DNA of 44,402 nucleotides from Burkholderiales bacterium (lineage in GTDB: Bacteria; Pseudomonadota; Gammaproteobacteria; Burkholderiales; Burkholderiaceae_C). Shown here piece by piece: positions 7,807 through 15,824 of the stretch. The stretch is from contig SXSX01000150.1 of the NCBI GenBank assembly GCA_005793295.1, forward strand, positions 1-44,402, given 5' to 3'. Both the position numbers and the translations under genes were made by a program. The notes under the pieces are model-generated. The model was not told the DNA's origin. It searched no databases and saw only the letters and a program-made list of their open reading frames with translations. Every line of letters begins with the position of its first letter. Position 1 is the first letter of the stretch.

Positions 7807-8694
7807 ATGTTGAAGTACCTTGATCTTGCGTTGCTGCAGGCATTTGCTGCCGTGGTTGACAGTGGCAGCTTCACCCGAGCCGCTCAGTACCTATGCCGAA
7901 CCCAGTCGGCCGTCAGTATGCAGTTGCGAAAGCTGGAAGACCTAGCTGGTCATGCACTGCTTTTGCGTGACAGCCGGAAGATCGTTCTCACTGAAGAGGG
8001 GGACATTCTTTTGGGTTATGCCCGCCGCATGATTCGCCTCAATGAGGAAGCTTTGGTGGCACTGAACCAACCCCACGCCCAGGGCCATGTCCGCTTGGGT
8101 ATGCCCGATGATTACGCGCACCAATTTTTGCCCGGCGTATTAACCCATTTTGCGCATGCCTACCCCCGGGTGCAACTGGAGGTGATTGGCGCTTTGAGTG
8201 GTGAACTATTGGATCGGGTCGAAGCGGGAAACTTGGATGTCGCTTTAATAACCCGCCAGCCTAACCGCCGACGTGGCAAGGTGCTGCGAACCGAACACTT
8301 GGTTTGGGCGGGTTCTCGCCAACACCGCGCCTTCGAATCAACACCTTTGCCCTTGGCTTTATTTCCTGATGGTTGTGTCTTTCGTGCTCACGCTCTTGCT
8401 GCTTTAGATGCCGATAGCATTCCTTGGAGGATTGCTTATACAAGCCAAAGTTTTGCGGGAGGGAAAATCGCAGTTTCCAGTGGGTTGGCACTGACGGTTG
8501 TAGCGCAAAGCATGGTCCCGCCTGAATGGCGTGTATTTGGTGCTGAATATCAACTGCCTCGCTTGCCGGAAATTGAAATCGCTTTGCACCGTGCACCTGG
8601 AACGCTAGCACCAGCGGTTGCTTTGCTTGAAACGCAATTGGTTGAGGCGGTTCAAATGGATCAAGCCGCTTATTCGGCCGATGAGTCATGTTAA
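7807..8694 (+). CDS. LysR family transcriptional regulator
   Basis: A 295-residue DNA-binding regulator. The N-terminal winged helix-turn-helix covers about residues 5-65, with the recognition region SFTRAAQYLCRTQSAVSMQL (21-40) and the typical RKLEDLAGHALLLRDSRKIVLTEEG wing. The C-terminal part (about 90-290) is a LysR effector-binding domain starting HVRLGMPDDYAHQFLP. It is divergently transcribed from the solute-binding-protein gene, and the shared gap contains a perfect dyad close to its start. The likely role is inducer-dependent control of the binding protein and dehydrogenase. The inducer is unknown. Confidence 0.93.
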   Translation: MLKYLDLALLQAFAAVVDSGSFTRAAQYLCRTQSAVSMQLRKLEDLAGHALLLRDSRKIVLTEEGDILLGYARRMIRLNEEALVALNQPHAQGHVRLGMPDDYAHQFLPGVLTHFAHAYPRVQLEVIGALSGELLDRVEAGNLDVALITRQPNRRRGKVLRTEHLVWAGSRQHRAFESTPLPLALFPDGCVFRAHALAALDADSIPWRIAYTSQSFAGGKIAVSSGLALTVVAQSMVPPEWRVFGAEYQLPRLPEIEIALHRAPGTLAPAVALLETQLVEAVQMDQAAYSADESC

Positions 8695-8759
8695 AAAATT
8701 CGCAAGCCGTTGTTGAAAAGGCTTCGCCTACACTTTACTTTTTTAATCGAGATTAGCGC

Positions 8760-10067
8760 GTGGCGACTCCTTCCACCCCCAGTAAGCACCAGCCCTTGGC
8801 TGAAAGCTTGCGCCCCAAGACTTTGGGCGAAGTCATTGGTCAACAGCATTTGTTAGGCCAAGGTATGGCTTTGCGCTTGGCCTTTGAATCTGGTCAACCG
8901 CATAGTTGTATTTTGTGGGGCCCGCCAGGGGTAGGGAAAACAACAATTGCACGACTGATGGCAGATGCGTTCGATGCGCAGTTCATCACGATCAGTGCAG
9001 TTTTGGGAGGGATCAAAGAAATCCGAGAGGCTGTTGAACAGGCCCAAACGGCCCGTGGAGGTCTCGAACAGCGCGGAACGATTGTTTTTGTAGACGAGGT
9101 TCACCGCTTTAACAAGAGTCAGCAAGATGCATTTTTGCCCCATGTGGAGAGTGGCTTGTTTACCTTTATTGGTGCCACCACAGAAAATCCCTCTTTTGAG
9201 GTGAATTCAGCTTTGTTGTCTCGGGCCGCAGTTTATGTATTGCAGCCTTTGGCTGCAGAGGACTTAAAACGGATTGTGACCACCGCCCAAGCACACTCGG
9301 CGTTGCCTGAGATAGAAGCCCAAGCGGTTGACCGTTTGATTGGCTATGCCGATGGCGATGCAAGGCGGCTACTTAACACGGTTGAAACTTTGTCGGTTGC
9401 AGCCAAGCAAGATCGAATCGAGGCCATAAGCGATGAGTGGTTGCTCAAAGTCTTGGGTGAGCGTATGCGTCGTTACGACAAGGGCGGCGAACAGTTTTAT
9501 GACTCTATCTCGGCGTTGCACAAATCCGTGCGGGGTTCAGACCCCGATGCAGCACTGTATTGGTTCGTTCGCATGCTCGATGGTGGTGCAGATCCGCGGT
9601 ATTTGGCCCGACGAATGATTCGAATGGCGAGTGAAGATATTGGTTTGGCCGATCCCCGGGCTTTGAGAATGGCCTTAGATGCATCGGATGTTTACGAGCG
9701 TTTGGGTACTCCCGAAGGCGAGCTCACATTGGCCCAATGCGTGGTGTATTTGGCCGTAGCGCCCAAATCCAATGCGGTTTACAAAGCCTATAACGAGGCG
9801 AAGGCCTGGGTTAAAAAAGATGGGAGTCGGCCTGTTCCTATGCATTTGCGTAACGCACCAACGAAACTGATGAAGGATTTGGAATACGGTAAAAATTACC
9901 GTTACGCTCACGACGAAGAGGGTGGATTTGCGGCCGGGGAGCAGTATTTGCCCCAAGGTTTAGAAGATCTGCAGTTTTACCGTCCGGTTGAGCGTGGTCT
10001 GGAAATCCGTATCTCAGAAAAATTGCGTGAACTTAAAGCGCGTAACCGCAACTCTACGCCGCAGTAA
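8760..10067 (+). CDS. rarA: Replication-associated recombination protein A (RarA/MgsA AAA+ ATPase)
   Basis: A 435-residue AAA+ ATPase related to clamp loaders that acts at stalled replication forks with SSB. Seen: the N-terminal PLAESLRPKTLGEVIGQQH segment, Walker A GPPGVGKT (54-61), Walker B VFVDEVHRFNKSQQDAF (from 109), sensor 1 GATTENPSFEVN and the C-terminal RarA block ARRMIRMASEDIGLADPRAL ... MHLRNAPTKLMKDL. The start is a GTG at 8760. An AUG alternative would remove part of the conserved N terminus. In related genomes rarA normally follows lolA directly. Here it is about 3.7 kb away. Confidence 0.96.
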   Translation: MATPSTPSKHQPLAESLRPKTLGEVIGQQHLLGQGMALRLAFESGQPHSCILWGPPGVGKTTIARLMADAFDAQFITISAVLGGIKEIREAVEQAQTARGGLEQRGTIVFVDEVHRFNKSQQDAFLPHVESGLFTFIGATTENPSFEVNSALLSRAAVYVLQPLAAEDLKRIVTTAQAHSALPEIEAQAVDRLIGYADGDARRLLNTVETLSVAAKQDRIEAISDEWLLKVLGERMRRYDKGGEQFYDSISALHKSVRGSDPDAALYWFVRMLDGGADPRYLARRMIRMASEDIGLADPRALRMALDASDVYERLGTPEGELTLAQCVVYLAVAPKSNAVYKAYNEAKAWVKKDGSRPVPMHLRNAPTKLMKDLEYGKNYRYAHDEEGGFAAGEQYLPQGLEDLQFYRPVERGLEIRISEKLRELKARNRNSTPQ

Positions 10068-10241
10068 TAGCAGAAAAACTGATCGCGCATGAAAAGCGTA
10101 AACAGTTTTACAAATAAGCCTTTTTCAAGGGTAAACCCATACCGCAGAGAGTCGCTTTGCTCTGACGAGGTCGTTAGAATCTCGGTCTGCGACAGCCGGT
10201 AGACCCTAAACCATCGGGATGGGTCGAAATATTGCTATCAA

Positions 10242-10254
10242 TGGCGTGACGCCA
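10242..10254. promoter_or_regulatory. 13-bp palindrome upstream of the first liv operon
   Basis: TGGCGT-G-ACGCCA is a perfect dyad about 55 bp before the likely livH start. It may be an operator or sit in the leader. The rest of the 241-bp rarA-livH gap shows no clear promoter or terminator. Confidence 0.4.
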
Positions 10255-10308
10255 CCAGTGTTCGCGGCCAAATCGGTTCAAACACAAGAACTTCGGAGTT
10301 GTTTTTTT

Positions 10309-11238
10309 ATGGATATTTTTATACAGCAGGTCATCAACGGCCTGGTGCTGGGCAGCATGTATGCGCTTATTGCCTTGGGTTACACCATGGTTTACGGCAT
10401 CATCAATTTGATTAATTTTGCTCACGGTGAGGTGATGATGGTTGGTGCGCTAACCAGTTGGAGCATCATTGGTGTGATGCAAGAGGCCATGCCTGGTACG
10501 CCTGGCCCTGTCATTCTTCTGATCGCCCTCCTTATTTCTTGCGTCGTGGCGGCAACACTGAATTTTGTGATTGAAAAAGTGGCTTATCGCCCTTTGCGCA
10601 ATAGCCCGAAGTTGGCTCCTCTGATTACTGCTATCGGCATGTCCATCTTGCTGCAAACCTTAGCCATGATCATTTGGAAACCTAACTACAAGTCCTACCC
10701 CACCTTGCTTCCTACAACGCCTATCAATATCGCTGGCGCAGTGATCACGCCCACCCAGGTCATGATACTGGGCGTAACCGCAGTTTCTTTGGCACTGTTG
10801 ATGTGGTTGGTGAATTACACCAAACTCGGCCGCGCAATGCGCGCAACCGCTGAGAATCCACGCGTTGCGGGCCTGATGGGTGTCAAACCCGATATGGTTA
10901 TTTCAGCGACCTTTGTGATTGGTGCGGTTTTGGCCGCTATTGCCGGTGTGATGTACGCCTCTAATTACGGAACAGCGCAGCACGCAATGGGCTTCTTGCC
11001 AGGCTTAAAAGCTTTTACTGCCGCCGTGTTTGGCGGCATTGGTAACTTAGCTGGTGCGGTGGTCGGTGCTATTTTGTTGGGACTGATTGAGTCCATTGGT
11101 GCAGGGTATATCGGTGAACTCACCGGCGGAATTTTGGGAAGCCATTACTCTGATATTTTTGCGTTCATTGTGCTTATCGTCGTTCTTACTTTGCGCCCCT
11201 CAGGCTTGCTAGGTGAGCGCGTAGCAGACCGCGCTTAA
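10309..11238 (+). CDS. livH: Branched-chain amino acid type ABC transporter permease LivH (copy 1)
   Basis: A 309-residue inner-membrane permease of the hydrophobic amino acid uptake (HAAT) family. It begins MDIFIQQVINGLVLGSMYA and has the LivH marker INLINFAHGEVMMVGA near residue 32. Later segments include GRAMRATAENPRVAGLMGVKPD (the ATPase-contacting loop) and GLKAFTAAVFGGIGNLAGAVVGA, with multiple hydrophobic helices throughout. I chose the ATG at 10309, which has GGAG 10 nt upstream and starts at the family-typical position. An in-frame ATG 90 bp earlier adds an unconserved tail. It is the first gene of livHMGF. The substrate may be branched-chain amino acids, but this family also carries amides, urea and aromatic acids. 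Confidence 0.92.
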   Translation: MDIFIQQVINGLVLGSMYALIALGYTMVYGIINLINFAHGEVMMVGALTSWSIIGVMQEAMPGTPGPVILLIALLISCVVAATLNFVIEKVAYRPLRNSPKLAPLITAIGMSILLQTLAMIIWKPNYKSYPTLLPTTPINIAGAVITPTQVMILGVTAVSLALLMWLVNYTKLGRAMRATAENPRVAGLMGVKPDMVISATFVIGAVLAAIAGVMYASNYGTAQHAMGFLPGLKAFTAAVFGGIGNLAGAVVGAILLGLIESIGAGYIGELTGGILGSHYSDIFAFIVLIVVLTLRPSGLLGERVADRA

Positions 11239-11251
11239 GGAGGCCATCACT

Positions 11252-12340
11252 ATGAAACAACAACAAAAATTCTTGGTCATTGTTTTGGCTGCGCTGGCAT
11301 TACTGGTTTTACCGATGATCTTGCAAGGTTTCGGTAACGCATGGGTGCGTATCGCTGATATGGCGCTTCTGTATATTTTGCTTGCCGTAGGCTTGAACAT
11401 TGTGGTTGGGTATGCTGGTTTGTTAGACCTAGGCTATGTCGCTTTTTTTGCGATAGGCGCTTACATGTTTGGCCTGCTGAATTCCCCGCATTTGATAGAA
11501 ACCTTCCCAGCCATTGCGGCTATGTTTCCGCAAGGTTTGCATTCTCCACTTTGGGTTGTGATCCCCTTGGCTGCGGGAATTGCAGGTGCATTTGGCGTTT
11601 TGTTGGGTGCTCCCACCCTGCGTTTGCGCGGCGATTATCTTGCGATCGTTACCCTAGGTTTTGGTGAAATTATTCGTGTGTTTTTGAATAATTTGGATAA
11701 CCCTGTCAACATCACCAACGGCCCTAAAGGGATTAACCAGATTGATTCACTGCACTTTTTTGGGTTCGACTTAGGAAAGAAGTTGGTGGTCGGCGGCTTT
11801 GAATTCGCGTCCGTGACGCTTTATTACTACCTGTTCCTTGCTTTGGTTTTAGTTAGCATCTTGATCTCTCACCATTTACAACTGTCCCGCGTTGGGCGGG
11901 CTTGGATGGCGATTCGAGAAGATGAAGTGGCCGCTAAAGCCATGGGCATCAATACGCGTAACTTGAAACTTGCCGCATTCGGCATGGGAGCCACCTTTGG
12001 TGGTGTTTCCGGCGCGATGTTTGCATCCTTCCAAGGCTTTATTTCACCTGAGTCTTTCAGTTTGATGGAGTCGGTGATGATTGTTGCGATGGTTGTTCTT
12101 GGCGGTGTGGGGCATTTACCGGGAGTGATTTTGGGAGCTGTACTGCTTTCTGCCTTGCCTGAGGTTCTGCGCTATGTGGCGGGACCTTTGCAATCGCTGA
12201 CTGGGGGTCGTTTAGATGCTTCCATCTTGCGCCAATTGCTGATTGCCTTGGCCATGGTCAGCGTCATGCTGCTGCGTCCCCGTGGTTTATGGCCAACGCC
12301 AGAACACGGTAAATCTTTGCAACCAGCCGCCAAAGCTTGA
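11252..12340 (+). CDS. livM: Branched-chain amino acid type ABC transporter permease LivM (copy 1)
   Basis: A 362-residue membrane permease that pairs with LivH. It has a hydrophobic N terminus, then YILLAVGLNIVVGYAGLLDL, the LivM hallmark region, followed by YVAFFAIGAYMFGLL. PTLRLRGDYLAIVTLGFGEIIR comes next, and the cytoplasmic coupling loop GRAWMAIREDEVAAKAMGI lies near residue 220. The start ATG follows a strong AAGGAGG and lies 13 bp after livH. The stop lies 11 bp before the likely livG start. Length is normal. Confidence 0.93.
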   Translation: MKQQQKFLVIVLAALALLVLPMILQGFGNAWVRIADMALLYILLAVGLNIVVGYAGLLDLGYVAFFAIGAYMFGLLNSPHLIETFPAIAAMFPQGLHSPLWVVIPLAAGIAGAFGVLLGAPTLRLRGDYLAIVTLGFGEIIRVFLNNLDNPVNITNGPKGINQIDSLHFFGFDLGKKLVVGGFEFASVTLYYYLFLALVLVSILISHHLQLSRVGRAWMAIREDEVAAKAMGINTRNLKLAAFGMGATFGGVSGAMFASFQGFISPESFSLMESVMIVAMVVLGGVGHLPGVILGAVLLSALPEVLRYVAGPLQSLTGGRLDASILRQLLIALAMVSVMLLRPRGLWPTPEHGKSLQPAAKA

Positions 12341-12351
12341 TCGGAATCACC

Positions 12352-13146
12352 ATGACGACAACAGTAAAAAATTCGGTGAAAGATACCGTGCTCCATGTTT
12401 CAGGTGTATCCAAGCGGTTCGGAGGTTTGCAGGCCTTAAGCGACGTTGGCATCACCATTGAACGTGGCCAAGTCTACGGATTGATTGGGCCCAATGGCGC
12501 AGGAAAAACCACATTTTTCAACGTGCTGACCGGTTTGTACACGCCCGACACGGGCTCATTTAAACTGGCGGGTAAGGCTTATCAGCCTACGGCAGTGCAT
12601 ACCGTTGCCAAGGCGGGCATTGCGCGTACGTTTCAAAATATCCGTTTGTTCGCGGAGATGACTGCCTTGGAAAACGTGATGGTCGGACGCCACGTTCGCA
12701 CCCATTCTGGGTTACTGGGCGCGATGTTTCGAACCGCCTCGTTTAAAGCTGAAGAGGCAGCCATTACGCAGCGAGCGCATGAGCTCCTAGAGTACGTTGG
12801 CATCGGTAAATTTGCCGATTACCGCGCGCGAACTCTAAGTTATGGCGATCAACGTCGCTTAGAAATAGCCAGGGCACTGGCCACCGATCCTCAGTTGATT
12901 GCATTGGACGAACCTGCAGCGGGTATGAATGCCACTGAAAAAATCATGCTGCGTGAGTTGATTGACCGTATCCGCAATGACAACCGCACTATTTTGTTGA
13001 TCGAACACGATGTGAAGCTTGTCATGGGCTTGTGTGACCGTGTCACGGTGCTCGATTACGGTAAACAGATCGCTGAAGGTACTCCTGCTGACGTTCAGAA
13101 AAATGAAAAAGTCATTGAAGCCTACTTAGGCACTAGCGGACACTGA
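12352..13146 (+). CDS. livG: Branched-chain amino acid type ABC transporter ATPase LivG (copy 1)
   Basis: A 264-residue cytoplasmic ABC ATPase. Seen: Walker A GPNGAGKT (46-53), the FQNIRLF Q-loop, signature LSYGDQRRLEIARAL, Walker B LIALDEPAAGMN and the LLIEHD H-loop. It ends in the LivG-type tail VTVLDYGKQIAEGTPADVQ ... IEAYLG. The ATG at 12352 is preferred over a TTG at 12337 that would overlap the livM stop codon. It pairs with LivF downstream to power the LivH/LivM channel. Confidence 0.94.
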   Translation: MTTTVKNSVKDTVLHVSGVSKRFGGLQALSDVGITIERGQVYGLIGPNGAGKTTFFNVLTGLYTPDTGSFKLAGKAYQPTAVHTVAKAGIARTFQNIRLFAEMTALENVMVGRHVRTHSGLLGAMFRTASFKAEEAAITQRAHELLEYVGIGKFADYRARTLSYGDQRRLEIARALATDPQLIALDEPAAGMNATEKIMLRELIDRIRNDNRTILLIEHDVKLVMGLCDRVTVLDYGKQIAEGTPADVQKNEKVIEAYLGTSGH

Positions 13147-13198
13147 CACCACATAATAAAGTGCTTTGCGTTTACGCCGAGCCTGACAAGGAAAAAAT

Positions 13199-13918
13199 AT
13201 GACTGGCAAAACATTGCTTAAGGTAACGGGACTGAAGGTGTCCTACGGTGGGATTCAAGCCGTCAAAGGCGTTGATTTTGAGGTGCATGAGGGCGAACTG
13301 GTTTCCTTGATTGGATCGAACGGTGCCGGTAAAACCACCACCATGAAGGCAATTACGGGCACCTTACCCATAGCTGCCGGTGATATTGAGTATTTGGGCC
13401 AAAGTATTCGCGGGCAAGGCCCCTGGGATTTGGTAAAGCAGGGACTGGCGATGGTTCCAGAAGGTCGCGGCGTATTCACACGGATGTCGATCATTGAGAA
13501 TTTGCAAATGGGTGCGTACATCCGCGATGACAAAGAAGAAATTGAAGCCGACATTGAAAAAATGTTTGCGATTTTTCCTCGCCTCAAAGAACGCAAAGAC
13601 CAACTTGCCGGAACCATGTCTGGCGGCGAGCAACAGATGCTGGCCATGGGCCGGGCTTTAATGAGCCGCCCGAAGGTCTTGTTAATGGATGAACCTTCTA
13701 TGGGTTTGTCACCCATCATGGTGGATAAAATTTTTGAAGTGGTTCGTGATGTTTTCGCCCAAGGCGTCACCGTTTTACTTGTTGAGCAAAACGCGAGCCG
13801 CGCCTTATCAATCGCCAACCGTGGCTATGTGATGGAGTCGGGCATCATCACCATGACGGGAGATGCCAAGCAAATGCTCAATGACCCCAAGGTACGTGCA
13901 GCGTATTTAGGAGAATAG
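13199..13918 (+). CDS. livF: Branched-chain amino acid type ABC transporter ATPase LivF (copy 1)
   Basis: A 239-residue ABC ATPase with Walker A GSNGAGKT (39-46), Q-loop region MVPEGRGVF, signature MSGGEQQMLAMGRAL, Walker B LLMDEPSMGLSP and LLVEQN at the H-loop position. LivF proteins typically have glutamine there instead of histidine. It ends AYLGE, the usual LivF end. It is a normal single-domain LivF and so a useful contrast to the hemerythrin-fused copy at 39760. The stop codon is followed after 1 bp by the start of the exporter gene. Confidence 0.95.
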   Translation: MTGKTLLKVTGLKVSYGGIQAVKGVDFEVHEGELVSLIGSNGAGKTTTMKAITGTLPIAAGDIEYLGQSIRGQGPWDLVKQGLAMVPEGRGVFTRMSIIENLQMGAYIRDDKEEIEADIEKMFAIFPRLKERKDQLAGTMSGGEQQMLAMGRALMSRPKVLLMDEPSMGLSPIMVDKIFEVVRDVFAQGVTVLLVEQNASRALSIANRGYVMESGIITMTGDAKQMLNDPKVRAAYLGE

Positions 13919-13919
13919 T

Positions 13920-14807
13920 TTGCGCGTTGTCGGATCGCCTGTGCGGCTCGATCGCTACGTTATTGCGCTCCTTTTTGCCACCTTGGTATGGGGTTTAACT
14001 TTTCCAGTCTTAAAGGTGGCGACTGCATCTTTGACTGGGATTGAAGTTTCCGCGCTTCGGTTTTTAATTGCGGCTGTGTGTATGACGCCATTTGCCTTGC
14101 GCGTTCCTCCCCACACTTGGCGCGCCGGTTGTGTTTTGGGTGCTTTGGTGCTCATCACTTATGTGGCCCAAGCGTTCGGTTTGGAATTTATTTCCTCTAA
14201 TCGTAGTGCTTTTCTCACCAGTTTGAACGTATTGATGGTGCCGCTGCTGGGGATGGCGTTAGGCGGGCGTCCCTCGTGGTTGGTGGTGATTGCTGCGATG
14301 CTAGCGTGTGCCGGAATTGGACTGATGTCTTACGATGGGGGATCGCATTTTTTGGCAGACGTAGCCACTGTATTAGGCGCTTTAGGCTATGCCATCTACG
14401 TGATCTTGTTATCCGCTCGGGCTAAAGCCCACGTCCCTTCCCAATTGGCGACCGCACAGATGTTTTGGATGGCTTTGATGGGTTGTCTTTGGATGGTTTG
14501 GAGCAGTGGTACGGAAGGTATTAGCACACTGCCTTCCCGTGTGGACGGGGAAATTTTTGCAGGACTGCTCTACCTCGGTGTCGTGGCTTCTGCCGGCATG
14601 TTTTTTCTTCAAGCCCTCGCACAGCGCCACGTTTCAGCCGATAAGGCCGCGGTGATTTATGCCATGGAGCCTGTATTTGCCGCCTTGTTTGGGTGGCTGT
14701 GGCTATCCGAAGTATTAACGATGCGAGCTGCCTTAGGTGCGGCTATCGTTGTCTTTGCGGTTGTATTGAGTGAGCTCAAGCCTGCTTCTTATCCGCCTCC
14801 GACGTAA
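13920..14807 (+). CDS. EamA/DMT family transporter
   Basis: A 295-residue inner-membrane protein with about ten hydrophobic helices in two EamA repeats. The first begins YVIALLFATLVWGLTFPVLK and the second follows near residue 145 (LADVATVLGALGYAIYVILLS). The second repeat contains the family motif ADKAAVIYAMEPVFAALFGWLWLSE, not written here in full context. The likely role is export of metabolites or amino acids. Translation probably starts at TTG 13920, one base after the livF stop, or at GTG 13941, which suggests coupling to the liv operon. Its 3' end overlaps the convergent flavoprotein gene by 32 bp. Confidence 0.85.
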   Translation: MRVVGSPVRLDRYVIALLFATLVWGLTFPVLKVATASLTGIEVSALRFLIAAVCMTPFALRVPPHTWRAGCVLGALVLITYVAQAFGLEFISSNRSAFLTSLNVLMVPLLGMALGGRPSWLVVIAAMLACAGIGLMSYDGGSHFLADVATVLGALGYAIYVILLSARAKAHVPSQLATAQMFWMALMGCLWMVWSSGTEGISTLPSRVDGEIFAGLLYLGVVASAGMFFLQALAQRHVSADKAAVIYAMEPVFAALFGWLWLSEVLTMRAALGAAIVVFAVVLSELKPASYPPPT

Positions 14808-15819
14808 ACGAGTCAGCAAAGAACGCATCTTCTGGGAGATGGGCTTTGTCACAAAACGTTTTCCTTGCAGAGTCCACCACAATTGGCGCGCCGCAGGCAT
14901 AGACTTCGTAGGCTGATAGATCCGCAAAATCATCCAACACGGCTTGGTGAACGAAGCCGGTTCGACCCGTCCACTGGTCATCGGGAAGCGCGTCGGAAAC
15001 CACAGGAATAAAGGTCAGGTTTGGCATGAGGGCCAACTGCGCGGCGATCCATTCTTGCAAATACAAATCCGAGGGCCGACGCCCGCCCCAGTACAAAGTC
15101 GTAGGGCGAATAATTCCTGTGTGTTGCATATGTTCCAACAGCGCCTTGAGCGGTGCAAAGCCAGTTCCTGAAGCTAAAAAGACCATTGGCTTGTCTGAGT
15201 CTTCGCGCAAATAGAAGGAGCCAAATGGCCCCTCCATGCGCAATATGTCTTTTTCCTTCATCGAGCCAAAAACCAGATCGGTGAAACGGCCCCCGGGCAT
15301 GTGGCGAATGTGTAATTCCACACTGGGCCCATTGTTTGGGGCGTTCGCCATGGAGTAACTGCGCCGTGAGCCATCACGCAAAATAAATTCGATGTACTGG
15401 CCCGCTCGAAATGCAAAAGTGTCGTTTGCAGGAAGCTGCAAATGCATGAGTACCACATCGGGGGATTTTTTTACCAAACTACTTACGCGGGTTGGCATTT
15501 TTTTAATCGGCAGTGCGCCCAGCTGCGTGACTTGGCGGGATTCCAAAACGATATCGCTGTGGGGTTTGGCGCAGCAGGTTAGAACAAACTGATTGGCTTC
15601 TTCCTCTTCGCTTAAGGCTTTGCGTTGGAAGTTCGCGTGTGTGACCGTACCCGAAGTCATCTTGCATTTACAAGAGCCGCAAGCGCCATCTTTGCAGCCA
15701 TAAGGCAGCCCGACGCCTTGTCGGATGCCCGCTGCCAAAATGGTTTCATCGGAGGTGCAAAAAAAGCCCATCTTGCTAGGTTCTATGGAGATGGAAAAAG
15801 CGGTTGCGCTGCTGGTCAT
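14776..15819 (-). CDS. 2Fe-2S ferredoxin / FAD / NAD(P)H oxidoreductase (CDP-6-deoxy-delta-3,4-glucoseen reductase-like)
   Basis: A 347-residue electron-transfer flavoprotein. The N-terminal plant-type ferredoxin domain (about 1-95) has cluster cysteines C42, C47 and C50 in YGCKDGACGSCKC, with the fourth at C82 or C83. A ferredoxin-reductase FAD domain follows, with FRAGQYIEFILRDGSRRSYS-type residues. The NAD(P) domain then shows FLASGTGFAPLKALLEHM and ends with YACGAPIVVDSARK. The order Fer2-FAD-NAD is shared with AscD/RfbI-like proteins and with oxygenase reductases. The real electron acceptor is unknown and no oxygenase lies nearby. The 3' end overlaps the converging exporter gene, and the 5' end almost abuts the divergent epimerase. 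Confidence 0.88.
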   Translation of the reverse strand: MTSSATAFSISIEPSKMGFFCTSDETILAAGIRQGVGLPYGCKDGACGSCKCKMTSGTVTHANFQRKALSEEEEANQFVLTCCAKPHSDIVLESRQVTQLGALPIKKMPTRVSSLVKKSPDVVLMHLQLPANDTFAFRAGQYIEFILRDGSRRSYSMANAPNNGPSVELHIRHMPGGRFTDLVFGSMKEKDILRMEGPFGSFYLREDSDKPMVFLASGTGFAPLKALLEHMQHTGIIRPTTLYWGGRRPSDLYLQEWIAAQLALMPNLTFIPVVSDALPDDQWTGRTGFVHQAVLDDFADLSAYEVYACGAPIVVDSARKTFCDKAHLPEDAFFADSFTSEADKKQA

Positions 15820-15824
15820 TTTTT

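Noticed and set aside
10219..10308. 30-codon N-terminal extension of livH copy 1
   Set aside because: Not hydrophobic or conserved; ATG 10309 has a ribosome-binding site and starts the family-typical helix.
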